A stretch of DNA of 64,000 nt from Paenibacillus sp. J31TS4 (GCF_018403265.1 NZ_BOSI01000001.1:1984001-2048000); one strand, 5' to 3'. Counted from the stretch's first letter, positions 54,027 through 62,060 are shown. Program-made: numbers and translations. Notes: a model not told the origin generated them from the sequence alone.

Positions 54027-55331
54027 TTAACCATTCTCTTCCTGACATAGAAGAACAATTCGGGCGAGCAGCTCCGTTCCGATGAGCAGAACCTCTTCAT
54101 CGAAATCAAAGCATTCTTGATGATGCCCGTCGTCGATCGGCGTCCCGAACAACAAGTAAGAAGCCTGGCCCCCTTGCTCCTGAACGCGATTGATCATGTA
54201 AACGACGTCCTCCGAACCGCCCAAATCCCTTGAGGGAACGATAGCATCGACATTGCCCATATGCTCGGCGGCTTGCCGGATGAGCGGAATAAGCTCCGGA
54301 CTGCTTTGCGCGCCGGGCGCTTCGCCGACGATTTCCCACTCGCAGGACACGTTGTACATCATGGCTGCATGCTCGAGAATGCGGATGGCTTCCTGCTTCA
54401 TATACTCGTTCAGCTCGGTCGTTCCGCCGCGGGTCTCCAGCTGCATCGTCGCCCGGTTGGCCACAATGTTGCGGCCCGTCCCTGCTTCCAACCTTCCGAC
54501 GTTGATTCGCGTGGCGCCCCCGCTATGGCGGCTGATTCCATTCAAGTGCAGACAGGCGGTTGCGGCGGCCAGCAGCGCATTGCGGCCTTCTTCGGGAGCC
54601 GCTCCGGCATGAGACGCTTTGCCCGTGTACTCGACATTCAGCTTGGTCGTCGCCAGGAAACCGTTCGTCGAGGCGACGATCTCGCCTAGCCGTTTGCTCT
54701 GGAAGGCGATGTGTCCGCCGAAGAAATAATCGACGCCCTCGAGCCATCCCGCATCCACCATCGCTTTGGCTCCCCGGCTTCCCTCTTCCGCTGGTTGGAA
54801 CAGCAGCCGGATTTCACCGCAAAGCGCGTCCCGATGGTTGTTCAGCAAGCGGGCTACCCCAAGGCCGATGGCGGTATGCCCGTCATGGCCGCAAGCGTGC
54901 ATGGTCCCCTTGTGCTGCGAGGAAAAGCCTTCGGTAACGGGACGATGCTCCGGCTTGGCCGATTCGGTCAGATCATTGGCGTCCATATCGAATCGCAGGG
55001 CAAGGACCGGCCCCGGCTTCCCGGTGCGAATAACCCCGACGACCGCGGTATGTCCGCCCTTCATCCGCTCGATCCACGCGGGATCGGCTCCCTCCGAGAC
55101 CGCCCTCGTTTCGTGGAGCTGGAGTACAGCAGCAGGGGGAACGCCCATGCGCGATTCGGATTTTCCCGCTTCCTCCCCTACGTACACGTGATAGCCGAGC
55201 TGATGCAGCTGCTCGGCAACGATCGCCGCGGTCCGGTATTCCACCCAGCCCGATTCGGGGAACTCGTGGAAGTCCCTCCTCAATTGCACCAACTGTTCTT
55301 TCAATGCTTGAACCTGCTGACTGAGATTCAT
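54027..55331 (-). CDS. M20D family amidohydrolase (AbgA/aminoacylase-like)
   Basis: About 434 residues from ATG 55331; ATG 55343 abuts AGGAG and is less likely. Metal site: GTMHACGHDGHTAIG near residue 143, LLFQPAEEGSRGA near 178, and a late VPSRDLGGSEDVVYMI. The insert RMGVPPAAVLQLHETRAVSEGADP and the GGHTAVVG start of the catalytic part resemble the p-aminobenzoyl-glutamate hydrolase subunit AbgA more than simple aminoacylases. It is translated together with the CapA gene. Upstream lies operator site B. It likely frees an acyl or aryl group from an amino acid or peptide. Confidence 0.88.
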   Translation of the reverse strand: MNLSQQVQALKEQLVQLRRDFHEFPESGWVEYRTAAIVAEQLHQLGYHVYVGEEAGKSESRMGVPPAAVLQLHETRAVSEGADPAWIERMKGGHTAVVGVIRTGKPGPVLALRFDMDANDLTESAKPEHRPVTEGFSSQHKGTMHACGHDGHTAIGLGVARLLNNHRDALCGEIRLLFQPAEEGSRGAKAMVDAGWLEGVDYFFGGHIAFQSKRLGEIVASTNGFLATTKLNVEYTGKASHAGAAPEEGRNALLAAATACLHLNGISRHSGGATRINVGRLEAGTGRNIVANRATMQLETRGGTTELNEYMKQEAIRILEHAAMMYNVSCEWEIVGEAPGAQSSPELIPLIRQAAEHMGNVDAIVPSRDLGGSEDVVYMINRVQEQGGQASYLLFGTPIDDGHHQECFDFDEEVLLIGTELLARIVLLCQEENG

Positions 55332-55372
55332 TGTCTCTATCATCTCCTGCCAAGTCCTAGAACCTTTATATA

Positions 55373-55394
55373 GGAATTATTCCTTTTATGTTCC
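55373..55394. promoter_or_regulatory. shared operator motif, site B (before the M20D-capA operon)
   Basis: GGAA (55373-55376), TTCC (55380-55383) and TTCC (55391-55394), the same spacing as at 51143-51164. AGGAATTATTCCT (55372-55384) is a perfect 13-base palindrome. It lies 42 bases before the ATG used here. The rest of the gene-free interval 55332-55766 holds a short tandem repeat and a terminator. Confidence 0.55.
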
Positions 55395-55540
55395 TTATTA
55401 ACTATAGAGGGAGCCCGGCTTCATTGTCAATACTTCCCTCAACCGCCTGCTAATTTGACCGGACCGGCTGCTGTCCTTTGACAAGACTAACCCTTTCTCC
55501 CGGACCCGCCTGCTGTGGTTGGATCCGACCGGTCGTCTCC

Positions 55541-55570
55541 TCGCTTCTCGTTCCCTCGCTTCTCGTTCCC
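55541..55570. repeat. two exact 15-base tandem copies
   Basis: TCGCTTCTCGTTCCC occurs twice head to tail, followed by the related TCGTTACCGGTTCTC. It lies between operator B and the dioxygenase terminator, with no coding sign. Confidence 0.8.
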
Positions 55571-55601
55571 TCGTTACCGGTTCTCCGGTTATATCCCTCT
55601 C

Positions 55602-55674
55602 AAGAAAAAATCCCCTGGTCTATAGGGAGGTCCGCGACATGCGGAGCTGGTTTCCCTATCTACCCAAGGGGATC
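55602..55674 (-). terminator. elaborate multi-tier terminator of the dioxygenase gene
   Basis: Three nested stems: ATCCCCT/AGGGGAT (55610-55616 with 55667-55673), ATAGGGA/TCCCTAT (55622-55628 with 55653-55659) and TCCGC/GCGGA (55631-55635 with 55641-55645). On the minus strand the outer stem ends in AGGGGATTTTTTCTTG. Confidence 0.75.
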
Positions 55675-55766
55675 ATCCCAATCAGATGGCAGCCGGCCTC
55701 CTTTGTTCCAAAGCGGAACTCAGGAGGCTGGCCATTTCTTACATATCGTCCCGTACCGCCGACTCG

Positions 55767-56753
55767 TTACGGTCTATGAGGGGGCGGATTGAGATGCAGC
55801 GGCTTCAAATGCGCCTCGATCTGCTCCCGCTTCCCTTCTAGGAAAGGAGGAAGGGCAAGCGTCTCCCCGAGCCGTTCCAGGGATTCGTCCGTGTCGAAGC
55901 CCGGCCCATCCGTCGCCAGCTCGAACAGGATGCCGTTCGGCTCACGGAAGTACAGCGAGCGGAAGTAGAAGCGATCGACGAAGCCCGAGTTAGCTAACCC
56001 CGCCTCGGTCAACCGGGGAATCCACGCCCGTAGCTCTTCCTCGGTCGCGACCCGAAACGCCACATGATGAACGCTCCCGCGGCCCGGCCGTTCTCTCGGA
56101 AGATCGGTTCTCTCCTCGAGATGAACCTCGGCGCCCGTGCCGCCTTCTCCCATCTCATACACGAGGATGTCCGGCTGTCCCGGCACATCGGACGGGTAGC
56201 TTCCCGACAACCGAAGGCCCATGACCTCGGTCAGCACCTGCTCGGTCGGCCCGCGGCGCGGCACAGCTAGTTTCACCGGTCCGAGCCCCCGAATGCCGTG
56301 CTCGCTCGGAACCGGGCTCTTCGCCCATGGCTCTCCGCCCGGCACGCCCCGATTTTGTTCGTCCGAGACGAGCACGAGGCGCTGGCCTTCCGGATCCCGA
56401 AATGCCAGCGTAGCGCGGCCTGCCCGCTGGACAATTTCTTCGCGCTCGACCTGGTGCGCATCCAGCCGTTCCTTCCAGTAAGTCAGCGACTGATCCGTCG
56501 GTACCCGGAGCGAAACCGCCGAGATGCTGTTCCCGCCCTCCCGGGTCTTAGCAAGCATCGGAATTTCAAAGAAAGTCAGCTCCGTACCCGGACTGCCCTT
56601 CTCATCTCCGTAGAACAAATGGTACACGGACGGATCGTCCTGGTTCACCGTCTTCTTCACCAGACGAAGACCGAGCACCTGCGTATAAAACTCGACGTTT
56701 TTCTGGGCGTTTGTGGTCAATGCGGATAGATGGTGAATGCCTAAGAATGCCAT
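55767..56753 (-). CDS. ring-cleaving dioxygenase, VOC family (MhqO/MhqE/MhqA-like)
   Basis: 328 residues from ATG 56753 behind AAGGAGG. Two VOC modules: MAFLGIHHLSALTTNAQKNVEFYTQVLGLRLVKKTVNQDDPSVYHLFYGD at the N terminus and GSVHHVAFRVATEEE...YFREPNGILFELATDGPGF in the second half. This sequence is typical of the hydroquinone/quinone-responsive dioxygenases under MhqR in Bacillus. A MarR gene lies upstream on the same strand, so quinone stress is the probable inducer. It should open hydroquinone-type rings with Fe(II), using the His and Glu ligands in these modules. Confidence 0.88.
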   Translation of the reverse strand: MAFLGIHHLSALTTNAQKNVEFYTQVLGLRLVKKTVNQDDPSVYHLFYGDEKGSPGTELTFFEIPMLAKTREGGNSISAVSLRVPTDQSLTYWKERLDAHQVEREEIVQRAGRATLAFRDPEGQRLVLVSDEQNRGVPGGEPWAKSPVPSEHGIRGLGPVKLAVPRRGPTEQVLTEVMGLRLSGSYPSDVPGQPDILVYEMGEGGTGAEVHLEERTDLPRERPGRGSVHHVAFRVATEEELRAWIPRLTEAGLANSGFVDRFYFRSLYFREPNGILFELATDGPGFDTDESLERLGETLALPPFLEGKREQIEAHLKPLHLNPPPHRP

Positions 56754-56806
56754 AATTCTGCCTCCTTCATTTGGTATGGTTGGTTTATAGGAATGCCGGT
56801 ATACAT

Positions 56807-56899
56807 GTTTCTCGGTACAGGTTTCTAGGTTACGAGTTTTCTCGGTATACTGGTTTTCTCGGTTTTCGGGTTTCTCGGTACACAGGTTTCCGTGTACAG
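56807..56899. repeat. six imperfect 14-17 base tandem units between MarR and dioxygenase genes
   Basis: Unit GTTTCTCGGTACAG with variants starting at 56807, 56821, 56837, 56853, 56870 and 56886. The core TTTCTCGGT is kept in four of six. The array fills most of the 156 bases between the MarR stop and the dioxygenase start, that is, its leader or promoter region. Confidence 0.75.
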
Positions 56900-56909
56900 C
56901 GTTCTGGGG

Positions 56910-57350
56910 CTATAGCTTCTTCAGTAGATCCAAAAGCTGCTTCTTTTCTTCCTTGTTCAAGCCGCCAAATTGGGCAGCCTGGACTTGCTCCTGCTCGGGG
57001 ACGACCTCATCGAATAACGCTTTTCCTTGTTCGGTAAGCGAGAGATACTTGGTCTTCCATTCCTGGTCACGCTTGACGAGGCCGAGGCTCTCCATTTTCT
57101 TGAGCAGCTGGCTGATGTTGCCTTTGGTGACGAGCAGCTTGTCTGCCAGCTCCTGCTGGGTCAAGCGCTCCTTCGCGCCGATCTGCACCAATACGTCGAA
57201 CTGGGCCGCCGTCAAGTTCCACCGGCCGAGATGCTGGTTCGACCGCTGGATGCTTTTGTTGTAAAACCTGGAGAGGCGGAACCACAGCAGCAGCTCCAGC
57301 CGCTCGTTTGACCTCAATGAACTGCCCCCGGATTTGGTTTCTTTTGTCAT
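56910..57350 (-). CDS. MarR family regulator, MhqR-like
   Basis: 146 residues from ATG 57350 (GGAGGGGAGGG upstream). The winged helix is QHLGRWNLTAAQFDVLVQIGAKERLTQQELADKLLVTKGNISQLLKKMESLGLVKR, with the wing DQEWKTKYLSLTEQGKALF. The opening LLLWFRLSRFYNKSIQRSNQHL fits the MhqR group, which represses quinone-detoxifying dioxygenases. No conserved cysteine is visible, in keeping with MhqR rather than OhrR/YodB. The next gene downstream is a ring-cleaving dioxygenase, so it probably regulates that gene and itself. Confidence 0.85.
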   Translation of the reverse strand: MTKETKSGGSSLRSNERLELLLWFRLSRFYNKSIQRSNQHLGRWNLTAAQFDVLVQIGAKERLTQQELADKLLVTKGNISQLLKKMESLGLVKRDQEWKTKYLSLTEQGKALFDEVVPEQEQVQAAQFGGLNKEEKKQLLDLLKKL

Positions 57351-57379
57351 TCTGTTCCCTCCCCTCCTTTCTTGAATTC

Positions 57380-57408
57380 AGTTTATACCTAAACCGATAA
57401 GGTGTCAA
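57380..57408 (-). promoter_or_regulatory. sigma-A promoter and candidate operator of the MarR gene
   Basis: On the minus strand TTGACA (57403-57408) and TAAACT (57380-57385), 17 bases apart. GTTTA-TACC-TAAAC (57381-57394 on the plus strand), an inverted repeat, covers the -10 and could be the autorepression site. Confidence 0.7.
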
Positions 57409-57547
57409 GGTTTGCTGGCGTTGGGGCGAAAACTTGGGGCTCTTAGAGGACAAGCCACTTCAGCATCGATCGCCTCCAAGCGTCGTCATCGCCTGGAAGG
57501 TCCAAACCGTACCCTCCCTATACGGCCTCTATCCCAGTGATGCCGTT

Positions 57548-58027
57548 CTAAAGAAGTTCTTTGACCAAAAGAAACTCGTCCCGGATGGGAATCCCGTTAT
57601 CCGCCACAAGCGGGATGCTAGGTTTTCGCTCCCTTGCTCGTGTTACGGCATTCACATACAGGGCAGCCAGCTGATACCCTCTCTTTTGATAAAACCCGAG
57701 GGCATGCAGATTGTCATTGGTCGTAATCAGTTTCATCCGGCGACAGCCAGCTTGCCTAGCCCGCTCCTCCGCTGCCTGCAGGAGATGAGTGCCGATTCCC
57801 TTCTTTTCCTTCAGGCTGTCCAAAGAGATAACTTCGCAGTCCGCCCCATCCCAAACGTAAATCAGCAGCCCAGCTATTGCTCCATCGTCTTCGAGGATCG
57901 CGAATCCATCCAGCTCATCACATGGATAGATGCCACTGGAGAGTACCATCTCTGGACTTCCCCAATGAGTAATAAAAAACTCCGTCACCATCAACCGCGG
58001 CAATTTATCTAAAGTCACCAGATTCAT
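57548..58027 (-). CDS. GNAT family N-acetyltransferase
   Basis: 159 residues from the second of two consecutive ATG codons (58027; GAGGTGA upstream). VISLDSLKEKKGIGTHLLQAAEERARQAG is the acetyl-CoA loop (K-x-x-G-I-G), and NLHALGFYQKRGYQLAALY the terminal strand. It belongs to the single-domain group with an N-terminal PRLMVTEFFITHWG that resembles ribosomal or small-molecule acetyltransferases. The substrate is unknown. Confidence 0.82.
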   Translation of the reverse strand: MNLVTLDKLPRLMVTEFFITHWGSPEMVLSSGIYPCDELDGFAILEDDGAIAGLLIYVWDGADCEVISLDSLKEKKGIGTHLLQAAEERARQAGCRRMKLITTNDNLHALGFYQKRGYQLAALYVNAVTRARERKPSIPLVADNGIPIRDEFLLVKELL

Positions 58028-58083
58028 CATTCACCTCTAGTTCAGCCCATAAATGTCTCTTATGTTAAGAAAAGGAGCAATTA

Positions 58084-58623
58084 TTAGTCTTCGTATATAA
58101 CTTCTCCATTGATAGAAACGCCTTTCATTTTCACATTGTTTATATAAGACTTACTCTTTTTTGTAATCAAGTACCAAATTTTATATTTTTGAGAGGTGTC
58201 TTTCGTGCTAACCTTCTGATTTATATTATTCCCATTTAATGAATACCGGATATCAATATTATGTATAGCGGGATCTGCAGAGCCATAAAGCACCTGAAAT
58301 TCGTTAGATTTACTGCTGCCCCCATCATACAAATATCCCCTTGATAATTTAGCATCCGGCATATCAAGCGACAGGACTCCGCCACTAGATAACAAGTTAT
58401 AACTAGAATCTTCATTAGTAAACATAGCAATATTAAGACCCTTATCATTTTCAAAGAATACGATAGTGTATTCCCCTTTATTCTCCTGAAAAACTACTTT
58501 CAAATTCTCGAATCCTTTACTTAAAAGCTCTTCTTCAACGCTTGCCTTTCCATTACGGGAAGTTTGACATGATACCAATAAAAGCAACATCAAACATACT
58601 ATTACAACCCTAGTAGTGCGCAT
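58084..58623 (-). CDS. AT-rich lipoprotein of unknown function
   Basis: 179 residues. A short signal peptide with lipobox LLVSC makes Cys19 the lipid site. The rest is Ser/Asn/Lys-rich and beta-structured (KVVFQENKGEYTIVFFENDKGLNIAMF). No family is recognised. Base composition is clearly more AT-rich than both neighbours, with many AAA, AAT and ATA codons, suggesting recent acquisition. GGAGG lies only three bases before the ATG, so the start is not certain; the lipobox fixes the frame. Confidence 0.75.
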   Translation of the reverse strand: MRTTRVVIVCLMLLLLVSCQTSRNGKASVEEELLSKGFENLKVVFQENKGEYTIVFFENDKGLNIAMFTNEDSSYNLLSSGGVLSLDMPDAKLSRGYLYDGGSSKSNEFQVLYGSADPAIHNIDIRYSLNGNNINQKVSTKDTSQKYKIWYLITKKSKSYINNVKMKGVSINGEVIYED

Positions 58624-58848
58624 ATACCTCCAAAAAATTGAGTTAATAAACGCGGAGCTGACAAAAGAAAAATGCAGTTATATAAGCTTTAATAGTTGAG
58701 GATGCATACGTAAAAACCATGTCTTGATTCGATAGTTCTTTAGACCCTGCTATTCTTCTTCACGTACACTCCAATACCGAATCTATGCTAAACTCACCAA
58801 TAACATGAAGGGAACGACTATCCGCCATTCGAAAGGAGAGAACTCCCC

Positions 58849-59361
58849 TTGTCCAAAAGCGCTTGGCCGGTCTATGCAGGCATCGTTTGGTCCGTGCTCT
58901 TTGCGTTGATGAGTTTCTACTGGGCGGCCGGCGGCATGCTGGGTGTCTTGTCGCTCGGCGGCCAAATTTATGAGAGGGCCCTGACTCGGGAGCCCGATTT
59001 TCTCGCACTCGTCTGGATCACGGGCTTGATCAAAGTCGGGGGCGCGCTGCTGCTTGCAGCTATGCTTCGCAGACGTCCCTATGAGCGAAAATGGATCGGC
59101 CAAGGGCTTTATTACGCCGGATTCATCGGCGGCCTATTGATCGCTCTGTACGGACTGCTGAATTTTTCGACCATCCTTATGTCGATTTTAGGTATCCTGG
59201 AGCTCAGTATAGACTCGTACGCGAAGTATTGGCGCCTGTTATTTTGGGAGCCATTCTGGATCGTCGGGGGCGTGCTGTATGTCATGGCCAGCAAAAGATA
59301 CCGGAATAATCGGCTCCGCAACCCGAGATCGCCGGAGCAGCGGCCCCATGCCAAGGCTTAA
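58849..59361 (+). CDS. DUF3995-like integral membrane protein
   Basis: 170 residues from TTG 58849, eight bases after AAAGGAGAG. Four hydrophobic segments: WPVYAGIVWSVLFALMSFYWAAGG, FLALVWITGLIKVGGALLLAAML, QGLYYAGFIGGLLIALYGLLNF and a last FWIVGGVLYVMA. The first segment with YWAAGG resembles DUF3995. Function is unknown. It converges with the VOC gene 25 bases away. Confidence 0.75.
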   Translation: MSKSAWPVYAGIVWSVLFALMSFYWAAGGMLGVLSLGGQIYERALTREPDFLALVWITGLIKVGGALLLAAMLRRRPYERKWIGQGLYYAGFIGGLLIALYGLLNFSTILMSILGILELSIDSYAKYWRLLFWEPFWIVGGVLYVMASKRYRNNRLRNPRSPEQRPHAKA

Positions 59362-59385
59362 TCCTTGAAGAGCGGCTAAGCTCGT

Positions 59386-59745
59386 CTAGCTGCCCACCAG
59401 CACGAACACGTTGCCGTCGGGCGCCTGCATGACGGCAACATGCCCTCCAAGCGAGTTGGGAAAAGGGGGGCGAATCCAATGAACGTCCGTGCGGGAGGAT
59501 AACGCCCGATACGTCTCCCGCACGTCCTTCACGACAATCTCCGTTTCCGCGAACTTGCGGCTCGGGTCGTTTTTCAAAACAAGCTCGGAATTCCCGCCCG
59601 GGTATCTCATGCCGACGAGCTTCCATCGGCGCTCCTCGTCTTGCCAAGCCTCCCACGCCTTGGTCAGGCCCAGCGACTCATAGAACGCGATCGAGCTTTC
59701 CAGATCCTCCGTATAAATGGCCACGCATTCGATTCGTTTCCACAT
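59386..59745 (-). CDS. VOC/glyoxalase-fold protein
   Basis: 119 residues from ATG 59745 (AAGGAA five bases upstream). RIECVAIYTEDLESSIAFYESLGL and GGHVAVMQAPDGNVFVLVGS mark the two halves of one VOC unit. Potential ligands are few, and the first His of classical glyoxalase I is absent, so a binding or resistance role is possible. Substrate unknown. Confidence 0.8.
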   Translation of the reverse strand: MWKRIECVAIYTEDLESSIAFYESLGLTKAWEAWQDEERRWKLVGMRYPGGNSELVLKNDPSRKFAETEIVVKDVRETYRALSSRTDVHWIRPPFPNSLGGHVAVMQAPDGNVFVLVGS

Positions 59746-59863
59746 AGCCGTTCCTTCCCTTCCGCCACTCTATGAACTCTCATGCTATTTAGGCTGCGGG
59801 CTTCTGCCCGGTTTGCTTATTTACCTAATACCTGTGACTGTTCAGGCTATCTCCTGCCAAACG

Positions 59864-60628
59864 CTACCCGCTCACACCGGCGGCCGCAGTCTGCATAGCA
59901 TACGGGAAGACCGCCTGGCGCACCGCCAGCTCGAACAGATCGGCATCCGGCATCGCCCGATCTCGCGCAATGCGGATGACCCGGTCTATATCATAGGAGA
60001 CCCGCCGGACCTGGGCGGACAGGTTGTCTCCCTCCCAATCGACGATGCAGTAGCTCGCGCGATTGTCCCGGTCAAAGGGCAACCCGATGCTTCCGCTGTT
60101 AACGATGACGCGTCCGTATACACTCCTAACGAAAGCATGGTGGATATGCCCGTAGAGGACGAGCCGGGTCTTCTCATGCTTGCGCAGCTCATCCAACTCA
60201 TCCGGTGTCGACCAAGGCCAGCTGACCTTGGCCAACGAGTCGGGAGAGGCGTGGTACAGCTCAGCCTGGAAGGCGCCGTCCTGCAGCAGGAATTCAGTCG
60301 GAAACCCGCCGATCCAATTCCGTTCTTCCTTGGAGAGCAGCCCCGTGTTATAGATGAAATGCCGCAGGTTCAACTCTCCCTTGGCGGTTTTGGGCTGCCA
60401 GTCCGAGGGATTCTGGTAACGTGCGAAATATTGGTCGTGGTTCCCGCGTACCGAGACGAGAGGGTTCAGCCCCTGCAGCAGCTCGACGCATTCCGCCGGC
60501 TGCGGGCCTCGCATGACCAGATCTCCCAAGAACACTACCGCATCGGGACTTTGTTTATGTAAATCTCGGATTACCGCCTCAAAGGCGACCGCATTGCCGT
60601 GCGTATCGGACAAAACCGCCAGACGCAT
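59864..60628 (-). CDS. calcineurin-like metallophosphoesterase (YfcE-type)
   Basis: 254 residues from ATG 60628 (AAGGGAA upstream). All five metal motifs are present: LSDTHGN (D8, H10), FLGDLVMRGP, VRGNHDQYF, LYHASPDS and LYGHIHHAF. The order and length match YfcE/MJ0936-like phosphodiesterases that act on small phosphodiesters. It is cytoplasmic. No operon partner is visible. Confidence 0.87.
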   Translation of the reverse strand: MRLAVLSDTHGNAVAFEAVIRDLHKQSPDAVVFLGDLVMRGPQPAECVELLQGLNPLVSVRGNHDQYFARYQNPSDWQPKTAKGELNLRHFIYNTGLLSKEERNWIGGFPTEFLLQDGAFQAELYHASPDSLAKVSWPWSTPDELDELRKHEKTRLVLYGHIHHAFVRSVYGRVIVNSGSIGLPFDRDNRASYCIVDWEGDNLSAQVRRVSYDIDRVIRIARDRAMPDADLFELAVRQAVFPYAMQTAAAGVSG

Positions 60629-60816
60629 AAGTTCCCTTCTTTCTCTCTAAAATATCCATTTCTTTCCTATAGCGATTATATCGAACAAAGGTTCGCCGAT
60701 CAACCTGCTTTCGCTTGAGGTCCTTATCAGAAATCGGGGACCACTTCCCAGGGCCGCTCCCGTCCGTATCGTCCGTGGCGCACTCCCCTCGCCGCTTTTT
60801 CGTGTCATCCCGTTTT

Positions 60817-60845
60817 TTCACAAGCCAAACGAGCTCTATTATAAT
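60817..60845 (+). promoter_or_regulatory. sigma-A promoter of the ASCH gene
   Basis: TTCACA (60817-60822), a 17-base spacer and TATAAT (60840-60845). It lies 30 bases before the ATG. Confidence 0.7.
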
Positions 60846-60875
60846 GAAGCCATTGCTGTTCTAAGGAGGCCTCAC

Positions 60876-61274
60876 ATGAAACACAAGATGGGGTTATACG
60901 AATCGCCGTTCCGTTCTATGCAAGCGGGCAGGAAAACCGTCGAGGTCCGCCTGTATGACGAAAAGCGAAGGCTGGTCCAACCCGGAGACACCATCCGGTT
61001 CACTCTACTGCCTGGAGGAGCCGAGACGCTGCTGACCGAGGTGCTCGCCGTTCATCCGTATCCCACATTTCGGGCCATGTACGAAGCCGTTCCCGCCGAG
61101 GCATTCGATTCATCGAATGAAACCATCGAAGACATGCTGCGCAGCACCTATACCATCTATACGCCCGAGCAGGAAGCGCAGTGGGGAACCGTCGCCATTA
61201 CGGTCAAGGTAATCCCGGAGCCTGCCCCCGACATGATGCAAACTAAGCAGCTTAAGCCGGCCGCAGCGGATTAG
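60876..61274 (+). CDS. ASCH-domain protein
   Basis: 132 residues from ATG 60876 (AAGGAGG six bases upstream). The ASCH/PUA-like pattern is MGLYESPFRSMQAGRKTVEVRLYDEKRRLVQPGDTIRFTL, with the Lys and Glu of KTVEVRL that bind RNA or act in amidohydrolase members. The central FRAMYEAVPAEAF and end WGTVAITVKVI complete the barrel. It may bind RNA or nucleosides; no activity is proven. About 92 bases separate it from the channel gene, which has its own extended -10. Confidence 0.85.
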   Translation: MKHKMGLYESPFRSMQAGRKTVEVRLYDEKRRLVQPGDTIRFTLLPGGAETLLTEVLAVHPYPTFRAMYEAVPAEAFDSSNETIEDMLRSTYTIYTPEQEAQWGTVAITVKVIPEPAPDMMQTKQLKPAAAD

Positions 61275-61292
61275 AAAGGGCACTGACGGGCA

Positions 61293-61301
61293 TGCTATAA
61301 T
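61293..61301 (+). promoter_or_regulatory. extended -10 promoter element of the channel gene
   Basis: TGCTATAAT lies 66 bases before ATG 61367. No clear -35. Confidence 0.5.
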
Positions 61302-61366
61302 GTTGGAATCCGCTTTTGGACATCTGCGAATCTGCATTCGTTTTGAGAAAGAGAGGATCCGCCATT

Positions 61367-61735
61367 ATGCTATCCTTTATCCTGACCCTGAAGCGTCTGA
61401 TCGGCGGGCTCTGGAAGGCGTTCCACCTAAAAAACTTCCAGGCTTTGCTCGTGGTCGTGCTGATTTTGCTGCTGTCCGGCACCATGTTCTATGTCCGGCA
61501 GGAAGGCTTGACGATTCTGGACGCTATGTACGTGTGCGTCGCGACCCTCAGCACGGTCGGGCATCCGACGTTCGTACCTCAGACGGCGCTCGGCAAGGTG
61601 TTTACCATGGTCTATATTATTGTGGGTACCGGCGTGTTCCTCGGCTTGATCGGCTACATCGCCTATGCGCTGATCAAGCAGCCGGAGGATGACCCGCCGA
61701 GAGCTTCCAAGCTTAAGAAGTCTAGAACCGAGTAG
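61367..61735 (+). CDS. two-helix potassium channel-like protein with an atypical filter
   Basis: 122 residues from ATG 61367 (GAGAGG ten bases upstream); an upstream ATG at 61316 lacks a ribosome site. Two transmembrane helices (about 26-44 and 75-100) flank a pore helix. The filter region reads TLSTVGHPTFVPQT: Thr63-Val-Gly65-His66-Pro67 instead of Thr-Val-Gly-Tyr-Gly. No RCK domain follows. The fold is that of Ion_trans_2; selectivity cannot be assumed with the changed filter. A short basic tail ends the protein. Confidence 0.75.
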   Translation: MLSFILTLKRLIGGLWKAFHLKNFQALLVVVLILLLSGTMFYVRQEGLTILDAMYVCVATLSTVGHPTFVPQTALGKVFTMVYIIVGTGVFLGLIGYIAYALIKQPEDDPPRASKLKKSRTE

Positions 61736-62060
61736 CTCCACCTGTATAAAAACAAAAGCTATATTAAACCTTATTGTTGATAGTTGATTATTACGAAACA
61801 GAGGTAATCTCCCTCTGCAACGGACTCGCAGATCACACCGGACGCTTCTCTTTCTTAAGAGAAGCGTTTTACCTATACATAGCCATCATAATTTAACAGA
61901 GCCAAATTAATAAAAGGCCAGACCCATCTATCACCGCAGTATTTTTTAGTTTTAGCTGTGTTATCCCTGAATGTGTTGAGAATTATCTTATACAATTTCA
62001 ATAGCGATTGTAAGCGTATGTTTGAATTCATCGACACGGTAAAATAGGGACGTGAAACTC
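61736..62060. other. AT-rich intergenic stretch without a recognised gene
   Basis: The only clear structure is the terminator at 61842-61871. The rest is AT-rich, with a TATACA at about 61992-61997 that could be a -10 for the following gene. No protein-coding sign. Confidence 0.5.
61842..61871 (+). terminator. Rho-independent terminator downstream of the channel gene
   Basis: ACGCTTCTCTT, loop TCTT, AAGAGAAGCGT then TTTA. The 11-base stem is perfect. It lies about 105 bases after the channel stop. Confidence 0.75.

Noticed and set aside
56771-57037. A plus-strand 88-codon open frame with repeated SRYTGF words
   Set aside because: The apparent peptide repeat only reflects the DNA repeat array, and the frame runs antisense into the MarR gene.
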